Assembly (NCBI GenBank): GCA_028816945.1 | Contig: JAPPQG010000101.1 | Span: 1 to 9,188, forward strand | Reading direction: 5' to 3' | DNA length: 9,188 nucleotides | Source: Alphaproteobacteria bacterium | Lineage (GTDB): Bacteria > Pseudomonadota > Alphaproteobacteria > RS24 | Shown here: piece after piece, positions 6,185-9,188 of the stretch | How positions within the stretch are numbered: position 1 is the stretch's first letter | Layout of the letters: each line of letters begins with the position of its first letter | Position numbers and translations under genes: made by a program | The notes under the pieces: model-generated | The model's input: the letters and a program-made list of their open reading frames with translations, nothing else | Databases searched by the model: none | What the model was told of the DNA's origin: nothing

Positions 6185-7417
6185 TTACCCACCTGCCAAA
6201 TCGCCTGCTGATAATATCGGCAAATAAAGCGCGATAACCATAGCCCCAACCACAGCCCCAATAAAAACAATCATAATAGGTTCAATGATTGTCGATAGGC
6301 CTTCGACAATCGAATTAAATTCCTCTTCATAATATTGGGCAATCGCATTCAGCATTTCTTCCATATTCCCTGTGCGCTCCCCGACTGCTATCAATTGTGA
6401 AAGCGCGCTTGGGAAAATCTTTTCATCACCAAATAAAATTGACAATTCAATACCCGACATAATGTTTTTTCTAATACGGCTAAAAGCATTGACAAAAAGA
6501 ATATTCGTGGTGACAGATTCAGCAATTTCTAATGTATCTAACACACTCACACCAGCCGTAAAGAGACTTGCCATAAGCAAGCTTGACCTTGCCACCACCG
6601 CCTTGACAATAATATTACCAAATAAGGGTATATGTAATAATAGCCAACACCATGTTCTGTGATAAACACCTACATATTTTTTCATTATTTTGTGGAAAAA
6701 AAGCAAACCTATCACAGAGCCAATGACCGCCCCTATATTCGCCGGCGTTGTAACCCAATCGCTTATATTCACAATAACTTGTGTTGGGCCGGGCAATGTC
6801 AATCCCATATCGCCATACATTTCTTGGAATGTCGGCACAACTTTCGTCATCATAAACATTAAAACGCTCATTGTAACAAGCAGAATTGTAATTGGGTAAA
6901 ACATGGCAGACTTAATGCCTGACCTGATTTTCGCTTGTTTTTCAAGTATATCTGTGAGTTTATCAATAAATTTATCCAACTGCCCCGAGACTTCGCCCGC
7001 CTCAATCATATTGACATAAATATTATCAAAATGACGGCCCTGTTTTTTGAAAGCCATAGATAAAGACCGCCCTTCACTAATATCGATAACCATTTCATTA
7101 ATCGCTTGTTTCATATTTTTATTTTTTGTTTGGTCGGCAATCATAATAAAACTATCAATAATCGGCAGGCCGGCCCGAATCATGGTGGAAAGTTTTTTTG
7201 TAAACATAAGGATTTCTTTTTTCGGCACAGAGCCAAAAATCCCCCATTTAATATTCATATTTAAGCCACTATTTGTTTTTGTTTTTTGTTGCTTAATTTT
7301 TTTTATTTTTACGCGCTTTTCTCTTAATTGAGCGCGGGCGCGTGAAAGATTAGACGCATCAATCGTCCCTTTAATTGTTTTTCCCCTTTGGACACCTACA
7401 TATGCAAAAACATCCAT
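6185..7417 (-). CDS. pilC: Type IV pilus / type II secretion inner-membrane platform protein (PilC/GspF)
   Basis: A 410-residue polytopic inner-membrane protein that forms the platform on which the PilB-type ATPase acts during pilin or pseudopilin assembly. The N-terminal part (1-40) has the family form FAYVGVQRGKTIKGTIDASN. Two GspF domains follow: about 68-195, with FTKKLSTMIRAGLPIIDSF and EAGEVSGQLD (139-148), and about 273-398, with SLFTAGVSVLDTLEI and VGERTGNMEEM (345-355). Membrane helices lie at about 172-194, 226-243 and 373-402. Length is normal. The ATG at 7417 is accepted because the family N-terminus begins there; its ribosome-binding site is weak (GAGTGAATAGAG before the ATG). 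The first 20 nt of the gene belong to the inner copy of a 59-bp tandem duplication. It lies 91 nt after pilB. GspF of a type II secretion system is the alternative identity. Confidence 0.9.
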   Translation of the reverse strand: MDVFAYVGVQRGKTIKGTIDASNLSRARAQLREKRVKIKKIKQQKTKTNSGLNMNIKWGIFGSVPKKEILMFTKKLSTMIRAGLPIIDSFIMIADQTKNKNMKQAINEMVIDISEGRSLSMAFKKQGRHFDNIYVNMIEAGEVSGQLDKFIDKLTDILEKQAKIRSGIKSAMFYPITILLVTMSVLMFMMTKVVPTFQEMYGDMGLTLPGPTQVIVNISDWVTTPANIGAVIGSVIGLLFFHKIMKKYVGVYHRTWCWLLLHIPLFGNIIVKAVVARSSLLMASLFTAGVSVLDTLEIAESVTTNILFVNAFSRIRKNIMSGIELSILFGDEKIFPSALSQLIAVGERTGNMEEMLNAIAQYYEEEFNSIVEGLSTIIEPIMIVFIGAVVGAMVIALYLPILSAGDLAGG

Positions 7418-7515
7418 ACTCTATTCACTCATTCATATATTTGCATATTCTAATGAACATATGCAAAAACAGCCATACTCTATTCACTCATTCATATATG
7501 CGCATATTCTAATGA
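7398..7515 (-). repeat. 59-bp perfect-junction tandem duplication spanning pilB stop to pilC start
   Basis: Positions 7398-7456 and 7457-7515 are two adjoining 59-bp copies with three differences: 7412/7471 (T/G), 7441/7500 (T/G) and 7442/7501 (T/C), written on the plus strand. On the coding strand each copy begins with the last bases and TAG of pilB (TCATTAG) and ends with the first 20 nt of pilC. Removing one copy would bring the pilB stop and pilC start to 32 nt apart. Confidence 0.95.
7450..7476 (-). other. Decoy pilC start: possible 8-codon minigene
   Basis: The outer copy of the tandem duplication retains a pilC-like ATG at 7476. Read from it, the frame gives MAVFAYVH and stops at a TAG (7450-7452), which is the duplicated pilB stop. 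It differs from the true pilC start (MDVFAYVG) by Ala for Asp at position 2 and at the junction. It lies 32 nt after the pilB stop, and the true pilC ATG lies 32 nt after its stop. It may be a relic only; translation is not shown. Confidence 0.4.
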
Positions 7516-9188
7516 CCGACTAGCACGCGGGAATATTCTTGCAAACAAATTGTGCCGTCACGGATAAACCCTTGCGCCACTTCTTGCATGGTTAAAAAAC
7601 CATCTTCGCGGGCGGCTTCAATAAGTTCTGGGGCTTGCGCATTGCGCAAAATGGCATTTTCAACTTCCTCAGTTATGCGTAAAACCTCATAAATACCCTG
7701 TCGCCCTTTATAGCCCGTGCCGCCGCATTCAGCGCACCCGTCCCCCTTTTTTGGTTGCAGGCTTGCAATCTGCTCTTCGGCAAAGCCAATCGAGCGCAAA
7801 GTCTCATCTATGCCGCTCGGGTCTGGCACAAGACAATGGGTGCAATTTTTCCGTGCCAATCTTTGCGCGACAATAAGCGATAGGGCGGCCGAAATCATAA
7901 AACTCGGTATCCCCATATTCGTCAAACGCGTAATGGTCGAAACAGAATCATTTGTATGTAATGTCGATAAGAGCAAATGGCCTGTGAGCGCGGCTTTGAC
8001 GGCAATTTCAACCGTTTCTTGGTCGCGTATCTCACCAACTAAAATAACTTCTGGGTCTTGGCGCAAAAAGGCACGCAATATGGTTGTGAAAGTTAAGCCA
8101 ATTTTTTCATTGGCCTGCACTTGGCCTAGCCCTTCTAAATAATATTCTACTGGGTCTTCGGCTGTCATTATATTTTTTTCTGGGTCGTTAATATATTGCA
8201 ACACACCATATAGGGTTGTCGTTTTGCCTGAACCAGTCGGGCCGGTCACAAGCACCATGCCCTGTGGGGCTGTAATCGCCTCAATCAATTTTTTCAAATC
8301 ATCCTCATTAAAGCCAATATTTTCAATACTCAATGACGGGTCGCCTTTGAGAAGGCGAATAACAATCCGCTCGCCATTTTTGGCGGGCAAAACATTAAAA
8401 CGCATATCAATTTCTTCATTCTGTTTTGTCTGAAAACTAATCGCCCCATCTTGCGGCAAGCGTTTTTCAGAAATATCGCAATTTGCAAGAATTTTGAAAC
8501 GCGTCACAATAGCCATATAATGTTTGTAAAGATAGCCAGCATAAGGTTCCTGTTCCACCAAAACACCATCTATGCGAAAGCGCACACGCGCAATAGCACG
8601 AAATAATTCAATATGAATATCGCTTGCATCCAATTCGATGGCCGATTGAATAATTTCATCACAAAAAGGCATAACAAGGCTACTATCTTCAATATCAAAA
8701 CGAGCTGTTTTGCGGCGCGCCATTTTAGCTGTTTGTGGTTTAGGTTTTTTCTTTTCTGGTGCTTCCTTTTTGAGCATGGCCTGTATATTCGGGTTTTTGA
8801 GACATGTTTCATATTCAGAAAGTTTAATAATAAAAAATTCCACATTGAAATTCGTAATCGCTTTAATTTGCCCACTCAGTGCCATTTTGGACGGATCGAC
8901 AACACCGACACGCAAAAAGCGCCCCTCTTTGGCAAAAGGGAGCATGCCCTCTTGTTCAATGAATTTAAGGGGTAGGAGTTTTAGCACTTCGGGTTGAATT
9001 GTATCAGGCGTGATAGATTTGCGGCGCAATGTATAAGCGCGTGATAAAATTGTTTGCAGTATTTCCTCATCTAAACCATTGCGGATGAGGGCTGTGAGGG
9101 CGGGCGCACTCTGCCCTTTAGCCGCCGCTAAAGCCTCTTTTATCTGCTTTGTTTCTAATTGCTCGCCAGCCTGCAAAATACGCAATAC
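7509..9188 (-). CDS. pilB: Type IV pilus / type II secretion assembly ATPase (PilB/GspE), 5' end outside window
   Basis: A hexameric cytoplasmic ATPase that powers pilus or pseudopilus assembly through PilC. 559 residues are visible and the frame stays open to the right edge, so I treat the N-terminus as missing; a TTG at 9185 is possible but unconvincing. Counting that TTG as residue 1: an MshEN-like N-terminal domain covers about 10-130, then a Lys/Pro-rich linker (141-161). The ATPase core has Walker A GPTGSGKT (315-322), the Asp box EDPVE (343-347), Walker B ILVGEIRD (391-398) and the His box TGHLLLSTLHTND (401-413). A four-cysteine zinc motif, Cys448/Cys451 and Cys484/Cys487, precedes GYKGRQGIYEVL. 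These are typical of PilB and GspE and unlike the retraction ATPase PilT. Adjacent pilC on the same strand supports the call; the pilus versus secretion choice cannot be settled here. Confidence 0.93.
   Translation of the reverse strand, partial: VLRILQAGEQLETKQIKEALAAAKGQSAPALTALIRNGLDEEILQTILSRAYTLRRKSITPDTIQPEVLKLLPLKFIEQEGMLPFAKEGRFLRVGVVDPSKMALSGQIKAITNFNVEFFIIKLSEYETCLKNPNIQAMLKKEAPEKKKPKPQTAKMARRKTARFDIEDSSLVMPFCDEIIQSAIELDASDIHIELFRAIARVRFRIDGVLVEQEPYAGYLYKHYMAIVTRFKILANCDISEKRLPQDGAISFQTKQNEEIDMRFNVLPAKNGERIVIRLLKGDPSLSIENIGFNEDDLKKLIEAITAPQGMVLVTGPTGSGKTTTLYGVLQYINDPEKNIMTAEDPVEYYLEGLGQVQANEKIGLTFTTILRAFLRQDPEVILVGEIRDQETVEIAVKAALTGHLLLSTLHTNDSVSTITRLTNMGIPSFMISAALSLIVAQRLARKNCTHCLVPDPSGIDETLRSIGFAEEQIASLQPKKGDGCAECGGTGYKGRQGIYEVLRITEEVENAILRNAQAPELIEAAREDGFLTMQEVAQGFIRDGTICLQEYSRVLVGH

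Noticed and set aside
8570..8875. 101-codon open frame on the minus strand within the pilB gene
   Set aside because: It lies in another frame of a gene with clear conserved motifs and its Lys/Leu/Asn-rich product shows no family features; it is a shadow.

Overview
The window comes from an AT-leaning Gram-negative bacterium. The supporting signs are a type IV pilus or type II secretion ATPase with its inner-membrane platform protein, a MoxR/DUF58/TgpA envelope cluster, standard stop codons and tight gene packing. An alphaproteobacterium is my best guess from the style of the proteins, but this is low-confidence inference. No rRNA, tRNA, CRISPR array, IS element, integrase or other sign of horizontal transfer was seen.

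Layout, left to right. (1) Plus strand, 2-1948: the C-terminal tail of an unrecognised acidic protein, then a two-gene Rsb-type module, a GAF-PP2C phosphatase (324-1547) whose stop overlaps the start of a small RsbW-like ATPase/kinase (1547-1948). (2) A convergent gap, 1949-2120, filled with degenerate 19-bp tandem repeats and a duplicated copy of the neighbouring gene's 3' end. (3) Minus strand, read right to left from 6074 to 2121: moxR, a DUF58 gene and a TgpA-like transglutaminase, with overlapping ends, so one operon. (4) Minus strand, read right to left from the right edge to 6185: a PilB/GspE-type ATPase (5' end outside the window) and a PilC/GspF-type platform protein. The two are separated by a 59-bp perfectly tandem duplication that copied the end of pilB and the start of pilC.

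How the genes work together. PilB and PilC form the motor and inner-membrane platform of a pilus or secretion machine; pilins and other parts are not in the window. MoxR (AAA+ ATPase), the DUF58 protein and the TgpA-like transglutaminase form a well-known conserved trio thought to act in the cell envelope. The phosphatase and the RsbW-like kinase are the two enzymes of a partner-switching circuit; the third partner, a STAS-domain antagonist, is not visible.

The protein families are all known. The unusual part is the DNA between and within them: five separate short tandem duplications, three of them at or next to gene ends. The most striking is the pilB-pilC junction, where the duplication leaves a second start codon and an eight-residue minigene between the two genes. 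I do not see an undescribed multi-gene system here.
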